From the NCBI GenBank assembly GCA_947476675.1, contig CANJRL010000009.1:1-42222 (forward strand): a stretch of DNA of 42,222 nucleotides. Direction: 5' to 3'. This DNA comes from Phycisphaerales bacterium (GTDB lineage: Bacteria > Planctomycetota > Phycisphaerae > Phycisphaerales > UBA1924). Shown here piece by piece: positions 7,743 to 17,300 of this stretch; position 1 is the stretch's first letter, and the number at the start of each line of letters is the position of its first letter. The position numbers were made by a program, and so were the translations under genes. Below the pieces are notes generated by a model. It saw nothing but the letters and a program-made list of their open reading frames with translations, made no database searches and was not told the DNA's origin.

Positions 7743-9389
7743 TCAGGGAAGCGGCGCTCCACGCATGCGCCGGAACCGCCAGTCGATCCTGTCGAACCTC
7801 TCGGCGTCCTCGGGCGAGAGTTCGCCGCCATCGCGGAGGCCTTGCAGCCACGACCAACCCAGGCCGGGGCGGTCGCGCTCGTTCTCCTCCAACAGCCGTC
7901 GCACGAGCGGCGGGTAGGGTTTCGCGGGGCGCCCGCCGGCGGCGATCGCGTCGAGAAGGCGGAACCACGTTGTCTGGTCAGCCACCGCGACCGCGGCGAT
8001 CTCGTCTGCCGCGTCGCCGCGCACGACGCAATCGGCGAGGAAGTGCCGCACCCCGAAGAACGACATGCGGTTGGTCGCGCCCACGACGCGGGCGGCAAGC
8101 GCCGCCGACTTGCCGCGGGATTCCGGCGTGGACGCGGCGACGGGGAACCCCGCGACCCATCCCTCCGCCGCGTTCCGCCCGCCGGCGCCCGAGATGAAGC
8201 GCTCCGCCGCCTTGTCGTACCACTCGGCGGGCAGATCGAACGTGGCCGACCAGCGCCCGATCCATTCGAAGAGCGCGCGGTGCTCAAAGACATCCGAGGA
8301 GCACGCGGCCAGCGCCGCGTCGGCGATGCGGAGCAACCCCTCGCGCGTCGGGGGCGCCGAACTCAACCCGGAGCGGATGCCGTGCCGGGTCAACAGGCGG
8401 TCCTGATCGCTGCTCAGCAGCAGCGCCACCGCGTGGTCGGCCGCCTTCGCTCCCAAGGCGTCCTTGCCCAGCGATGCGCCGAGCCACTCCGCGCCACCCT
8501 TGGGCACGCGCCACGACGCCGCTCGATCTTCCGCCTCCCGCAGGATCAATTCGGCGAGGCGGTCGGCCTCAGCCGCGGTCAGCGTGCGGCTGAACAACTC
8601 GGTGAACAAGACCGATCTCACCTGCCACTGGGCGGCCCCCGACGACGCGATGAGCGTCCCGGTCGGCATCGCCGACGCGAGGGCGGCCCGGGCGCCGGCG
8701 ATCCCCGGGAGGAACGCGGCGATCAGTAGCAGCGCGCAGGCCGAGGCGCCGGTCGCCGCCATCGCCGGCGATCTCTCCCGCCGCCCCGTGACCGTCGTCA
8801 CGCCTTTCACGAGGACCTGGCCGCACTCGGGGCAGATGGGCAGTTCCTCCCCGGTCGGCGCCGGGTAGCCGCACTGCTTGCAGTGCTCCTCATCGCCGGT
8901 CGACCATCCGCGCCAGCCTAGCCAGGCCGTCTGCGATGCCACCGCGCAGGCGACGCTGAACACCAGGATCGCAATCCAGGTGAAGTACATCCCGGCGCCG
9001 CCGGTCATGATGCTCGCTCCCCAAGCGGCGAGCGCGAGCGTCGACGCCGAGGGCACGGCCCAACGCCAGTGGCGGCGCGTCCATGCTTCGAACCGAGCGT
9101 TGCGGTTCTCGCTAGGGCTGCGGCGCCGAAGGAGGTCCGCGTCGGATTTCCTCCGGTCGACCGCCCATCGTGCCGCGACAGCGATCCAGAGGAAGGCGAC
9201 GATCGCGAGCAAGAGAGGCGAGAATCGCGAGGGGCCTGCCGCGATTCTGCTGATCAGAACCGCGCTCACGACGAGCGCCAGCGTGAGCAACGCCGCCACA
9301 AGCACGTTCGTGCTCGTGCGCGAGCCGCGAAGCACCGCCGCACGCCTCGCCCTCAGCGCGTTCTCGTACTCGTCCCGCCCCTCGGTCAT
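7743..9389 (-). CDS. Zinc-ribbon membrane protein, paralogue 2
   Basis: Unknown 548-aa membrane protein. Four hydrophobic helices (about residues 29-50, 58-76, 110-128 and 134-156) precede a zinc ribbon CKQCGYPAPTG…CPECGQVL near residues 169-192. A fifth helix (AMAATGASACALLLIAAFLP) follows, then ~320 residues of soluble, mostly helical sequence. The CxxCGY…CPxCG ribbon is common in planctomycete membrane proteins of unknown role. The ribbon faces the side opposite or next to the large domain depending on topology, which I cannot fix. It starts 35 nt after the ychF stop, so ychF and both paralogues may form one operon. A TAAGAT hexamer 6 nt before the ATG could be a leaderless -10 box, but no -35 is evident. 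Confidence 0.65.
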   Translation of the reverse strand: MTEGRDEYENALRARRAAVLRGSRTSTNVLVAALLTLALVVSAVLISRIAAGPSRFSPLLLAIVAFLWIAVAARWAVDRRKSDADLLRRRSPSENRNARFEAWTRRHWRWAVPSASTLALAAWGASIMTGGAGMYFTWIAILVFSVACAVASQTAWLGWRGWSTGDEEHCKQCGYPAPTGEELPICPECGQVLVKGVTTVTGRRERSPAMAATGASACALLLIAAFLPGIAGARAALASAMPTGTLIASSGAAQWQVRSVLFTELFSRTLTAAEADRLAELILREAEDRAASWRVPKGGAEWLGASLGKDALGAKAADHAVALLLSSDQDRLLTRHGIRSGLSSAPPTREGLLRIADAALAACSSDVFEHRALFEWIGRWSATFDLPAEWYDKAAERFISGAGGRNAAEGWVAGFPVAASTPESRGKSAALAARVVGATNRMSFFGVRHFLADCVVRGDAADEIAAVAVADQTTWFRLLDAIAAGGRPAKPYPPLVRRLLEENERDRPGLGWSWLQGLRDGGELSPEDAERFDRIDWRFRRMRGAPLP

Positions 9390-9423
9390 GCGGTCATCTT
9401 ACCGCGCGGCCGCCCGACCCCTC

Positions 9424-10527
9424 TTAGACATTGAACAGGAAGTGGCACACGTCCGCGTCCTGCATGACGTAACTCTTGCCCTCGACCCGCAGTTTGCCGG
9501 CCTCCTTGATCGCCTTCTCGCTCTTGTGCTTCTCGAGGTCCGCCACCGAATAGATCTCCGCGCGGATGAACCCGCGCTCGAAATCCGTGTGGATCGCCCC
9601 GGCGGCCTGGGGGGCCGTCCAGCCCTCCTTGATCGTCCAGGCCCGCACTTCCTTCTCGCCCGCGGTGTAGAAACTCTGCAGGCCCAGCAGCCGGTAGGCC
9701 GCCCGCGCCACCGCGTGCAGCGCCGGCTCCTCGAGCCCCAGCGACGCGAGCAGGTCCTTGCGGTCGGCCTCGGCGAGTTCGGCCAGTTCGCTCTCCACCT
9801 TGGCGCACACCGGCACGACCTGCATTCCCTCTTCCGCGGCCCGGGCCCGGACCTGCCTCGCCAGGTCGCCCACGCCGTGCAGGTCGTCCTCGCCGACATT
9901 GGCGATGTAGAGCACCGGCTTGCCGCTGAGCAGGCCGAGTTCCTTCAGCGCCTTCTGCTCCTCGGGCCGGTCGAAGGCCACGCCCCGCGCCGGCTTGCCC
10001 TCGGCGATCACCGGCTGGAGTTTCTGGAGCACGGCGTAGCGGGCCGGGGCGTCGGCGTCCTTGCCCTTGGCGGCGCGCTCGGCCTTGGGCAGCGCCGCCT
10101 CCACGGTCTGCAGATCCGCGAGGATCAGCTCGGTCTCGATGGTCTCGATATCGCGCAGGGGATCGACCGAGCCCTCGACGTGGGTGATGTCCTCCCCGCC
10201 CGAGGCCTTCTCGAAACACCGCACGACGTGGAGGATGGCGTCGACCTCGCGGATGTGGCTCAGGAACTTGTTGCCCAGCCCCTCGCCCTGGCTGGCGCCG
10301 CGGACGATCCCCGCGATGTCGACCAGGCGCATGGCGGCGGGGACGAGCTTCTTGGGCGGGATGTAGCGGGTGATGATCTCGAGGCGCGGGTCGGGCACGG
10401 TGACGATGCCGACGTTGGGCTCGATAGTCGCGAAGGGATAGTTGGCGGCAAGGGCGCCGGCGTTGGTCAGAGCGTTGAAGAGGGTCGACTTGCCGACATT
10501 GGGCAAGCCGACGATGCCGGCTTCCAT
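9424..10527 (-). CDS. ychF: Obg-family ATPase YchF/OLA1
   Basis: 367-aa cytosolic P-loop protein of the YchF/OLA1 family, which hydrolyses ATP more readily than GTP and associates with ribosomes and stress responses. Visible motifs are G1 GLPNVGKST (residues 7-15), the G3-region [19 protein letters not shown], the non-canonical G4 region ([10 protein letters not shown]) and the C-terminal TGS-like domain ([12 protein letters not shown], then [15 protein letters not shown] and VCHFLFNV). A GGAG ribosome site lies 9 nt before the ATG. Length is normal for the family. It is divergent from the DUF2256 gene. Confidence 0.96.
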   Translation of the reverse strand: MEAGIVGLPNVGKSTLFNALTNAGALAANYPFATIEPNVGIVTVPDPRLEIITRYIPPKKLVPAAMRLVDIAGIVRGASQGEGLGNKFLSHIREVDAILHVVRCFEKASGGEDITHVEGSVDPLRDIETIETELILADLQTVEAALPKAERAAKGKDADAPARYAVLQKLQPVIAEGKPARGVAFDRPEEQKALKELGLLSGKPVLYIANVGEDDLHGVGDLARQVRARAAEEGMQVVPVCAKVESELAELAEADRKDLLASLGLEEPALHAVARAAYRLLGLQSFYTAGEKEVRAWTIKEGWTAPQAAGAIHTDFERGFIRAEIYSVADLEKHKSEKAIKEAGKLRVEGKSYVMQDADVCHFLFNV

Positions 10528-10743
10528 CGCGTGAGACTCCGTGAACGTCGGGCCGATCCGCCCGCCCGGGAGAGGGTCGAAGGGTACGGGCGGCGCGGCA
10601 AGGGTTCAAATCGGATGCGGGAGAACGAGGATGCCCGGCAGAGGCCGGTCATGCCTCCCCTCGGCGCCTCGGTGCCTCGATCCCTCGATGTCTTTCCTCT
10701 ACTATCACGATTCCGGGCTGCGGCGTGATGCGAGGATCGATCC

Positions 10744-10890
10744 GTGCCCAACCAGCACCTCCCCACCAAGCCCTGCGCCCACTGCAAGCGCGAGTTCGCG
10801 TGGAGAAAGAAGTGGGAGCGCGACTGGGCGCGGGTGAAATACTGCTCCAAAAGATGCGCCGCGGCGGCGAAGGCTTCCGGCCGAGGGTAG
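10744..10890 (+). CDS. DUF2256 small zinc-finger protein
   Basis: A 48-aa protein from a GTG start: [17 protein letters not shown], then [19 protein letters not shown] and a short Ala-rich tail. The pattern CxxC-x19-CxxxC with the WRKKWE block matches the DUF2256 family, tiny putative zinc-binding proteins found across bacteria. GAGG lies 8 nt upstream of the GTG, and no in-frame ATG precedes it. A TACTAT hexamer (10700-10705) is a possible -10 box. The stop is 29 nt from the convergent aat stop. The family has no assigned function in my knowledge. Confidence 0.85.
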   Translation: MPNQHLPTKPCAHCKREFAWRKKWERDWARVKYCSKRCAAAAKASGRG

Positions 10891-10919
10891 AAGCGCCCGG
10901 ATCGCGGGCGCCGTCCGGA

Positions 10920-11660
10920 TCAGTCCGGAGCGCCCGGCGCGTTTCCCCCCGGCAGCCGCTTCATATCGGCGCGCTCGGCGGCGGGCTCGTCCGCATCGGT
11001 CGGCAGGGCGACGAACTCGCCCCAGGTCACCGAGCGCCGGCCCGCCGCCGGCTTGAGCATTGTCAGGAACGCCTCGCGCTCGACCTCGCGGCAGCCGAAC
11101 TGCTCGAGGTGCCAGTTCCACATCTGGGTGTCGAGCAGCGTGTAGCCGCGGCGCCGCAGGTGCGCGACGAGGTGCACGAGGCACACCTTGCTCGCGTCGG
11201 TGCCTCCCCAATCCGGGCGGCTGAACATCGACTCGCCGAAGAACGCGCCGCCCAGGGCCACGCCGTAGAGCCCGCCGACCAGGCGCTCCTCGCCGGCCTC
11301 GTCGGGCAGCCAGGCCTCGATGGAGTGGGCGTAGCCGGCGTCGTGGAGCAGCCGGTAGGTGCGGACGATGGTCTCGTCGATCCACGCGCCCTGGCGGCGC
11401 GGGTCGGCGCAGCCCACGATGGTGGCGGCGAAGGCGCGGTCGCAGGTGATGCGGAACCTGCCCGAGCGCACGCGCTGGCGCAGCGACCTGGGGACGTGGA
11501 AGCCCTCGGGCCCGGGGTCGAGGGGCATGACGCCGCGGATCTCCGGGTTGTGCCAGGTGATCTCGTGGGTGCGCACGTCGGCCATGGGGAAGAAGCCCTT
11601 GCGGTACGCCGCGAGGATCTCCGCGATGACCTGCTCGGCGACGGTGCGCTGGCGCGACAT
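10920..11660 (-). CDS. aat: Leucyl/phenylalanyl-tRNA-protein transferase
   Basis: 246-aa cytosolic enzyme that transfers Leu or Phe from charged tRNA to proteins with N-terminal Lys or Arg, marking them for ClpS-ClpAP degradation. Diagnostic blocks are YRKGFFPMAD, ITWHNPEIRGVMPLD, FRITCDRAFAATIVGCA, WIDETIVRTYRLLHDAGYAHS, LVGGLYGVALGGAFFGESMF and LLDTQMWNWHLEQFGC, collinear with the whole family. The family is usually about 230 aa, so this is full length with a short variable tail. It is divergent from the pyruvate-kinase-like gene with a 38-nt gap. Its natural partner clpS is also in this window. Confidence 0.96.
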   Translation of the reverse strand: MSRQRTVAEQVIAEILAAYRKGFFPMADVRTHEITWHNPEIRGVMPLDPGPEGFHVPRSLRQRVRSGRFRITCDRAFAATIVGCADPRRQGAWIDETIVRTYRLLHDAGYAHSIEAWLPDEAGEERLVGGLYGVALGGAFFGESMFSRPDWGGTDASKVCLVHLVAHLRRRGYTLLDTQMWNWHLEQFGCREVEREAFLTMLKPAAGRRSVTWGEFVALPTDADEPAAERADMKRLPGGNAPGAPD

Positions 11661-11671
11661 TGGCTTGGGGG

Positions 11672-11678
11672 TAGCATA
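11672..11678. promoter_or_regulatory. Symmetric divergent -10 element, aat / PK-like gene
   Basis: TAGCATA is the only A/T-rich stretch in the 38-nt gap. Read rightwards, TAGCAT lies 21 nt before the PK-like ATG. Read leftwards, TATGCT lies 12 nt before the aat ATG. No -35 match is evident for either. Confidence 0.35.
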
Positions 11679-11698
11679 GGTTGGGACCCCTCCGCGCC

Positions 11699-13549
11699 AT
11701 GACAGCCGAGACTTCGACTCTGGAGCCCATCGCCCTGGAATTGGCGGGTCTGGCCGATGAGATGCGCGCCGCGGCGGCGCTGCTCGCGCCGGCGCTGGAG
11801 GGGCTCTCGCCGGACCAGCGCGAGAGCGCGGCGAACCTGGCCCATTACATCGCCATGCGGCGGCGCGACCTGCGGGGGTTGCAGGCGTCGCTCGCCTCGC
11901 TCGGGCTCTCCTCGCTGGGGCGGTCGGAGTCGCACGCCCTGGATGCGGTGACCCGCGTGCTGGGGATTTTGGATCTCCTGTTGGGCCGCGATGCCCCGCG
12001 CTTCCCGCCCATGCCCAGCCCGATCGGGCTGAGCCGTGGCCGGGAGCTGCTGGAGCGTCACGCCGCCTCGCTCCTCGGGCCCCCTCCCCCGGGCCGGCGC
12101 GTGCGGGTGATGGTCACGATGCCGGGCGAGGCGGCGGACGACCCCGGCCTGGTGCGCGACCTGCTGGCGGGTGGGATGGACTGCATGCGCATCAACACGG
12201 CGCACGACGACGAGCGGCGCTGGGGGGCGATGATCGCGCACCTCCGCGCCGCCGAGCGCGAGACGGGGCGCGATTGCCGCGTGCTCATGGACCTGTCCGG
12301 CCCCAAGAGCCGCACCGGGGCGATCCTGCCCGGGCCGCGCGTGCTCAAGTGCCGCCCCCGCCGCGACGAGTTCGGCCGCGTCACCCGCCCGGCGCGGGTG
12401 TGGCTGACCACGCCGGAGCGCGCGGGGCCGGCCCCCCCGGGCGTCGACGCTGTCGTCCCGGTGGGCCGCGAGTGGATGCTCTCGCTGTCAACCGGGGAGC
12501 GCCTCGAGTTCCGGGATGCGCGAGGGGCTTCGCGCACGATGGACGTGCTGAGCGCCGCCCCCGGGGGCGTGATCGCGTCGTGCGCGGCGACCGCGTACCT
12601 CACCCCGGGAACTCGGCTGTCGACCGCCGGCGCCGCGCAGCGCTCCACCGAGGTGCTGGATCTCCCCGCCATCGAGCAATCGATCGCGCTGCGCGTCGGG
12701 GACGCGTTGATCCTGACCCGCGACGCCGCGCCGGGCGCTCCGGCGGAGATCGGCGCCGAGGGCGAGATCCTCCGCCCCGCGCGCATCCCCTGCACGCTGA
12801 CCGGGGCCTTCGACGCCGCCCGCCCCGCCGATCGCGTCCTGCTCGACGACGGCAAGATCGGCGCCGTGATCGACACCATCGGCCCCGACGAGATGCGGCT
12901 GCGCATCACCGCGACCAAGCCCGGGGGGGACCGCCTCCGGGCGGACAAGGGCGTCAACTTCCCGGACACGCCGCTGACGATGCAGGGCCTGACCGACGAC
13001 GACGCGGCGGCGCTGCCGTTCATCGCCGCGCGCGCGGATCTCGTCGGGCTGTCGTTCGTGCGCGCGCCGGCGGACGTGGAGGACCTCGCGCGGAGGCTCG
13101 GCGACCTGGGCGCGGGGCGCCTGGGCGTGATCCTCAAGATCGAGACGCGGCGCGCGTTCGAGAACCTTCCGAGCCTGCTCCTGGCCGCCATGCGGATGCG
13201 CGCCGCGGGGGTCATGATCGCCCGCGGGGACCTCGCGGTGGAGATGGGCTTCGAACGCCTCGCCGAGGTGCAGGAGGAGATCCTGTGGATGTGCGAGGCG
13301 GCCCACATGCCGGTGGTCTGGGCGACGCAGGTGCTCGAGTCGCTGGCCAAGCAGGGCCAGGCGTCGCGGGCCGAGATCACCGACGCCGCCATGGGCGAGC
13401 GCGCCGAGTGCGTCATGCTCAACAAGGGCCCGTACATCCGGGCCGCGCTGCGGGCCCTGGTGGACATCGTGGGGCGCATGGAGGCGCACCAAGACAAGAA
13501 GCGGCAGCTCTTCCGCGAACTCAAGATCGCCGGCGACTTCGCCCGCTAG
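11699..13549 (+). CDS. Divergent pyruvate-kinase-like protein
   Basis: 616-aa protein. About 135 N-terminal helical residues of no known family precede a pyruvate-kinase barrel. It retains LMDLSGPKSRTG (cf. D-x-K-GPEIRTG), LLDDGKIGAVI, LTDDDAAALPF, LVGLSFVR, ILKIETRRAFENL, VMIARGDLAVEMG, ATQVLESL and RAEITDAA, so the metal-binding Glu and Asp are present. It differs in the substrate strand (RVMVTMPGEAADDPG in place of the TIGPAS motif), in the long interruption between DLSGPKSRTG and the DDGK motif, and in lacking the C-terminal allosteric domain. It could be an atypical kinase or an enzyme for a related enolate. Its stop shares CTAG with the convergent gmhA stop. Confidence 0.75.
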   Translation: MTAETSTLEPIALELAGLADEMRAAAALLAPALEGLSPDQRESAANLAHYIAMRRRDLRGLQASLASLGLSSLGRSESHALDAVTRVLGILDLLLGRDAPRFPPMPSPIGLSRGRELLERHAASLLGPPPPGRRVRVMVTMPGEAADDPGLVRDLLAGGMDCMRINTAHDDERRWGAMIAHLRAAERETGRDCRVLMDLSGPKSRTGAILPGPRVLKCRPRRDEFGRVTRPARVWLTTPERAGPAPPGVDAVVPVGREWMLSLSTGERLEFRDARGASRTMDVLSAAPGGVIASCAATAYLTPGTRLSTAGAAQRSTEVLDLPAIEQSIALRVGDALILTRDAAPGAPAEIGAEGEILRPARIPCTLTGAFDAARPADRVLLDDGKIGAVIDTIGPDEMRLRITATKPGGDRLRADKGVNFPDTPLTMQGLTDDDAAALPFIAARADLVGLSFVRAPADVEDLARRLGDLGAGRLGVILKIETRRAFENLPSLLLAAMRMRAAGVMIARGDLAVEMGFERLAEVQEEILWMCEAAHMPVVWATQVLESLAKQGQASRAEITDAAMGERAECVMLNKGPYIRAALRALVDIVGRMEAHQDKKRQLFRELKIAGDFAR

Positions 13550-14115
13550 GCGGTGGCCTCGACGGCCTCGAGCAGCAGGTGCACGATCACCTGGTGGGCC
13601 TCCTGGATGTGCCCGGTGTCGTCGCCGGGCACGATCAGCGGGATGTCGCAGTGGGCGCGGGCCGCGCCCCCATCGCGGCCGAGCATGCCGACGCTGGTCA
13701 CCCCGAGACGCCGCGCCGTGTGGAGTGCCTTGAGCACGTTGGGGCTGGCCCCGCTGGTGGAGAAGGCGACCAGCGCATCCCCGGGCTGCGCCAGTCCCTC
13801 CACCTGCCGGGAGAAGACGGCCTCGAAGCCGAAATCGTTGGCGATGCAGGTGAGGGCGGTGGGGTCGGCGTTGAGGCAGATGCCGGCGTAGGCGCGGCGC
13901 GGGTCGCGGTACTTGCCGATGAGTTCCTCGGCGAGGTGCAGGGCTTCGGCGGCGGAGCCCCCGTTGCCGCAGGTGAGCACGCGGCCGCCGCGGCGGAGGC
14001 ACCCGGCGATCGCGGCGCCGGCGCGGGCGATGTCGCGGGAGAGGGGCGCGAGGTCGGCGATCGTTCGGGCGGCGTTGGCGATCCGCATCTTGATGAATGC
14101 TTCATCGAATGCCAT
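13546..14115 (-). CDS. gmhA: Sedoheptulose-7-phosphate isomerase (SIS domain)
   Basis: Converts sedoheptulose 7-phosphate to D-glycero-D-manno-heptose 7-phosphate, the first step toward ADP-heptose for lipopolysaccharide core. The 189-aa sequence has the SIS phosphosugar motifs LTCGNGGSAAEALHLAEELIG (near residues 48-67), VAFSTSGASPNVLKAL and SVGMLGRDGG. The C-terminal helix is HIQEAHQVIVHLLLE, whose histidine corresponds to a catalytic/metal residue of GmhA. Length is typical. DiaA-like SIS proteins are close relatives, but the GKYR and CLNADPTALTCIANDFGFE blocks favour GmhA. It is convergent with, and overlaps by 4 nt, the pyruvate-kinase-like gene. Confidence 0.9.
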   Translation of the reverse strand: MAFDEAFIKMRIANAARTIADLAPLSRDIARAGAAIAGCLRRGGRVLTCGNGGSAAEALHLAEELIGKYRDPRRAYAGICLNADPTALTCIANDFGFEAVFSRQVEGLAQPGDALVAFSTSGASPNVLKALHTARRLGVTSVGMLGRDGGAARAHCDIPLIVPGDDTGHIQEAHQVIVHLLLEAVEATA

Positions 14116-14230
14116 GGCGTCAGTGTGCCACAGCGGCGCGCCCGCCGCGCGCGGGCCGGGGAGTCCCCCCGCTGATGGGCGGCGACGCGGGCGCTACAAT
14201 CTCCGCTTCGCGCGCCGGCTCGTCGGCGCC

Positions 14231-14304
14231 GAGGGCGTAGCTCAGCCCGGTAGAGCAGCGGACTTTTAATCCGTTGGTCGAGGGTTCGAATCCCTCCGCC
14301 CTCA
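14231..14304 (+). tRNA. tRNA-Lys (anticodon UUU)
   Basis: A 74-nt cloverleaf. The acceptor stem GAGGGCG pairs with CGCCCTC (14297-14303), with discriminator A14304. D-arm is GCTC…GAGC, anticodon stem GCGGA/TCCGT with loop CTTTTAA giving anticodon TTT, and T-arm GAGGG-TTCGAAT-CCCTC. CCA is not encoded. It lies 77 nt upstream of the SNF2 gene, with no visible terminator between. Confidence 0.97.
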
Positions 14305-14380
14305 TTGTCGGAACAGGGAACCGTCGCCCGGCTCGATGTCGCCGGCCGCCGGACGCTCACGGAGAGGGCGATCGCCGCGC

Positions 14381-17300
14381 ATGCTGCTGCTTCACGCGAA
14401 CTGGACCGAAGGAAGGCTTGTGCTCTGGGCGGAGCGCGCCGCCGGCGCGACGGCGGAGGCCCCGCCTCCCGCGGCGGCCGGCGCGGCTGCTCCCCACCCG
14501 TTCGCGGCGGATGCCGCCGACGTGGCCGCGGCGCTGGCGTGCGTGGCGGAGGCGCCGGCAGCGCCGACGCGCCTCACGGTGGTCCTTCCGAGCGCGGCGG
14601 GTCGGCCGCTGCCCAGCCCCCGGATCGCGCACCTGCTCGGCCACACCGCCCACGAAGGCGACGACGGCGGGACCACGCTCGCGGCATGGAACGTTCCGGC
14701 GATCGCGGTCGGCGCCGCCGACGCGGCCCGGGTGCTGACAGCGCTCGATGATCGGGACCTGGACGGCGCGGGGGCGGCCGGGGCCGGGGCGCCGGCCACG
14801 CCCGGTCCGGGCGTGGTGTTCTTCGCGGCGTGCGCCCGGTTTGCGCGCTCGCTCGAGGCCGATCAGCGCATCGTGCCGACGCTGACGCAGCGCGCCGATG
14901 GGCGGCTGAGCGCGCTGTGGCAGCCCTGGCTCAGCGACGACGCGACGGCGACGCGGCTGCGCGGCCTGCTGGCCGCGATGCCCCCGGCGGCCCGCGCCGC
15001 GGTGGACGCCGCCGAGCACGACGCGTGGGTCATCGTCGAGGACTTCCTGTGGCACGTGACCGACGCGGCGGCGCGGCGGGCGATGCTGGGCGAATCGATG
15101 ATCGAGGCGATCGAGGGCCGCCCCCCGAGCGACCCCGCGGTGTCGTGGCTGGGGGGCCTGCTCGGCGACGCGCGGGAGACCCCCATCGCGGTCGAGCACC
15201 GCGCCGCGGCCCTGCGCGCCGTCCGGCAGTGGCTGTCGATGCTCGATGATGTCGGCGCCGGGGCGTTGTGGCGTCTGCTGCTCGTGCTCGAGGAGCCGGC
15301 CGGGGGGGTGGCGGTGGAGGACTTCGCCGAGCCCGGCGAGGAGGTCGCGTGGCGCCTCTCGTTCCACCTGCAGGCCGCTGATTCGAGCCGGGTGCGCATC
15401 GACGCGACGCGCATCTGGTCGCTGCCCGGCGACACGGCGGTGGTGGAGGGGCGGCGGCTGGAATCGCCGCAGGAGTTCCTCCTGCAGCAACTGGCGCGGG
15501 CGGCGCGGATCTGCCCGGTCATCGACCGGGCGTTGCAGGAATCGGCCCCGACCGAACTCGATCTGACCACCCGGCAGGCCTACGAGTTTCTCCGGGAGCT
15601 GCGCCCGCTTCTGATCGAGCAGGGCTTTGCGGTGGAGTGCCCCGAGTGGTGGGATTCGCCGATGTCGCGCTTCGGGGCGCGGCTGCACGTCGATTCCGAG
15701 CCGATCGAGGTTCTGGGCGACGCCTCGGGCCCGGGCGTGGCGTCCGCCGCCGGGGCGCGGGTCGGGCTCGACACGTTCGTCAACTACCGCTGGCAGATCG
15801 CGCTGGGCGAGACGGCTCTCTCGCTCAAGGAGTTCGAGCGGCTGGCGGCGCAGCGTGCCCCCCTGGTGCGCGTGCGAGGGCAGTGGGTGGAGATCCGTCA
15901 GGAGGACGTGCGCGCCGCGGTGAAGTTCATCAAGGAGAACCCGGGCGGGAAGATCAGGGCCGCCGAGGCGATCCGCCTCGCGTACGCGTGGGACGCCGAG
16001 CAGACGGGCATGCCTATCACCGGCGTCTCGGCGACGGGGTGGATGTCCTCGCTGCTCGGGACGGCGGAGGAGTCGCTCCCGATGCTGGAGCAGCCCAGGG
16101 AGTTCCACGGCGCGCTGCGCCCGTACCAGCTGCGCGGCGTGTCGTGGCTCTCGTTCCTGGACCGCTTCGGCCTTGGGGCCTGCCTCGCCGACGACATGGG
16201 CCTTGGGAAGACCGTGCAGATGCTGGCGCTGCTCCAGCAGGAGCGCGAGGCGGCGCAGGCCGCCGGGGCGGAGCGTCCCGGCCCCACGCTCATCATCGTT
16301 CCCATGTCGGTGGTCGGGAATTGGTCGCGCGAGGCCGGGCGATTCGCGCCGGCGCTGAGGGTGCTCATCCACCACGGGGCCGAGCGGCACTCGGGGGAGG
16401 CGCTGCGCGAGGCCGCCCGGGCCGCCGATGTCACGCTCACCACCTACGCCCTGGCCCATCGCGACCGCGACGAGCTGGCGCGGGTGGAGTGGGCCCGCGT
16501 GGTGCTGGACGAGGCGCAGAACATCAAGAACCCGGGGGCAAAGCAGAGCCGCGCCGTGCGGTCGTTCCACGCCCCGCGCCGCGTCGCGCTGACCGGCACG
16601 CCGGTGGAGAACCGCCTGTCGGAACTGTGGTCGATCATGGACTTCTGCAACCCCGGCCTCCTGGGCCCGGCCGGGGAGTTCCGGCGGCGCTTCGCGGTGC
16701 CGATCGAGCGGCACCACAACCACGGGCGGTCGAGGCAGTTGAGGGCGCTGGTGCAGCCCTTTGTGCTGCGCCGGCTCAAGAGCGACCCGACCATCAACGC
16801 CGACCTCCCCGAGAAGCTCGAGAGCAAGGAGTTCTGCCGGCTGACCCCCGAGCAGGCGACGCTCTACGAGGCGACGGTCAAGCGCATGCTCGCGGAGGCG
16901 GACAAGACCGAGGGCATCCGGCGGCGCGGCCTGGTGCTCGCGGCGCTGGTCAAACTCAAGCAGATTTGCAACCACCCGGCCCAGGCGCTGCGCGAGGTGG
17001 AGCCGGGCGACACCGGGCCGATCGACCCGGCGCGCTCGGGCAAGGCGATGCGCCTGTGCGAGATGCTCGAGGAGGTCCTCGCGGCCGGCGACAACTGCCT
17101 CATCTTCACCCAGTTCCGCGAGATGGGCCGCCTGCTCTCGGGGCTCATCGCCCACCAGTTCGACAAGGAGCCGTTGTTCCTGCACGGGGGCGTTGCCCAG
17201 AAGGCGCGCGATGCCCTGGTCGAGCGATTCCAGAAGGCCGACGGCGCATCGCCGGTGTTCATCATCTCGCTCAAGGCCGGCGGGACGGGCCTGAACCTCA

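Noticed and set aside
14113-14150. A leaderless promoter (CACACT 6 nt before the gmhA ATG)
   Set aside because: There is no -35 match at any reasonable spacing and the -10 match is poor.
14200-14304. A tRNA-associated attachment site for an integrated element
   Set aside because: No integrase nearby, and no repeat of the tRNA 3' end was seen in the following genes.
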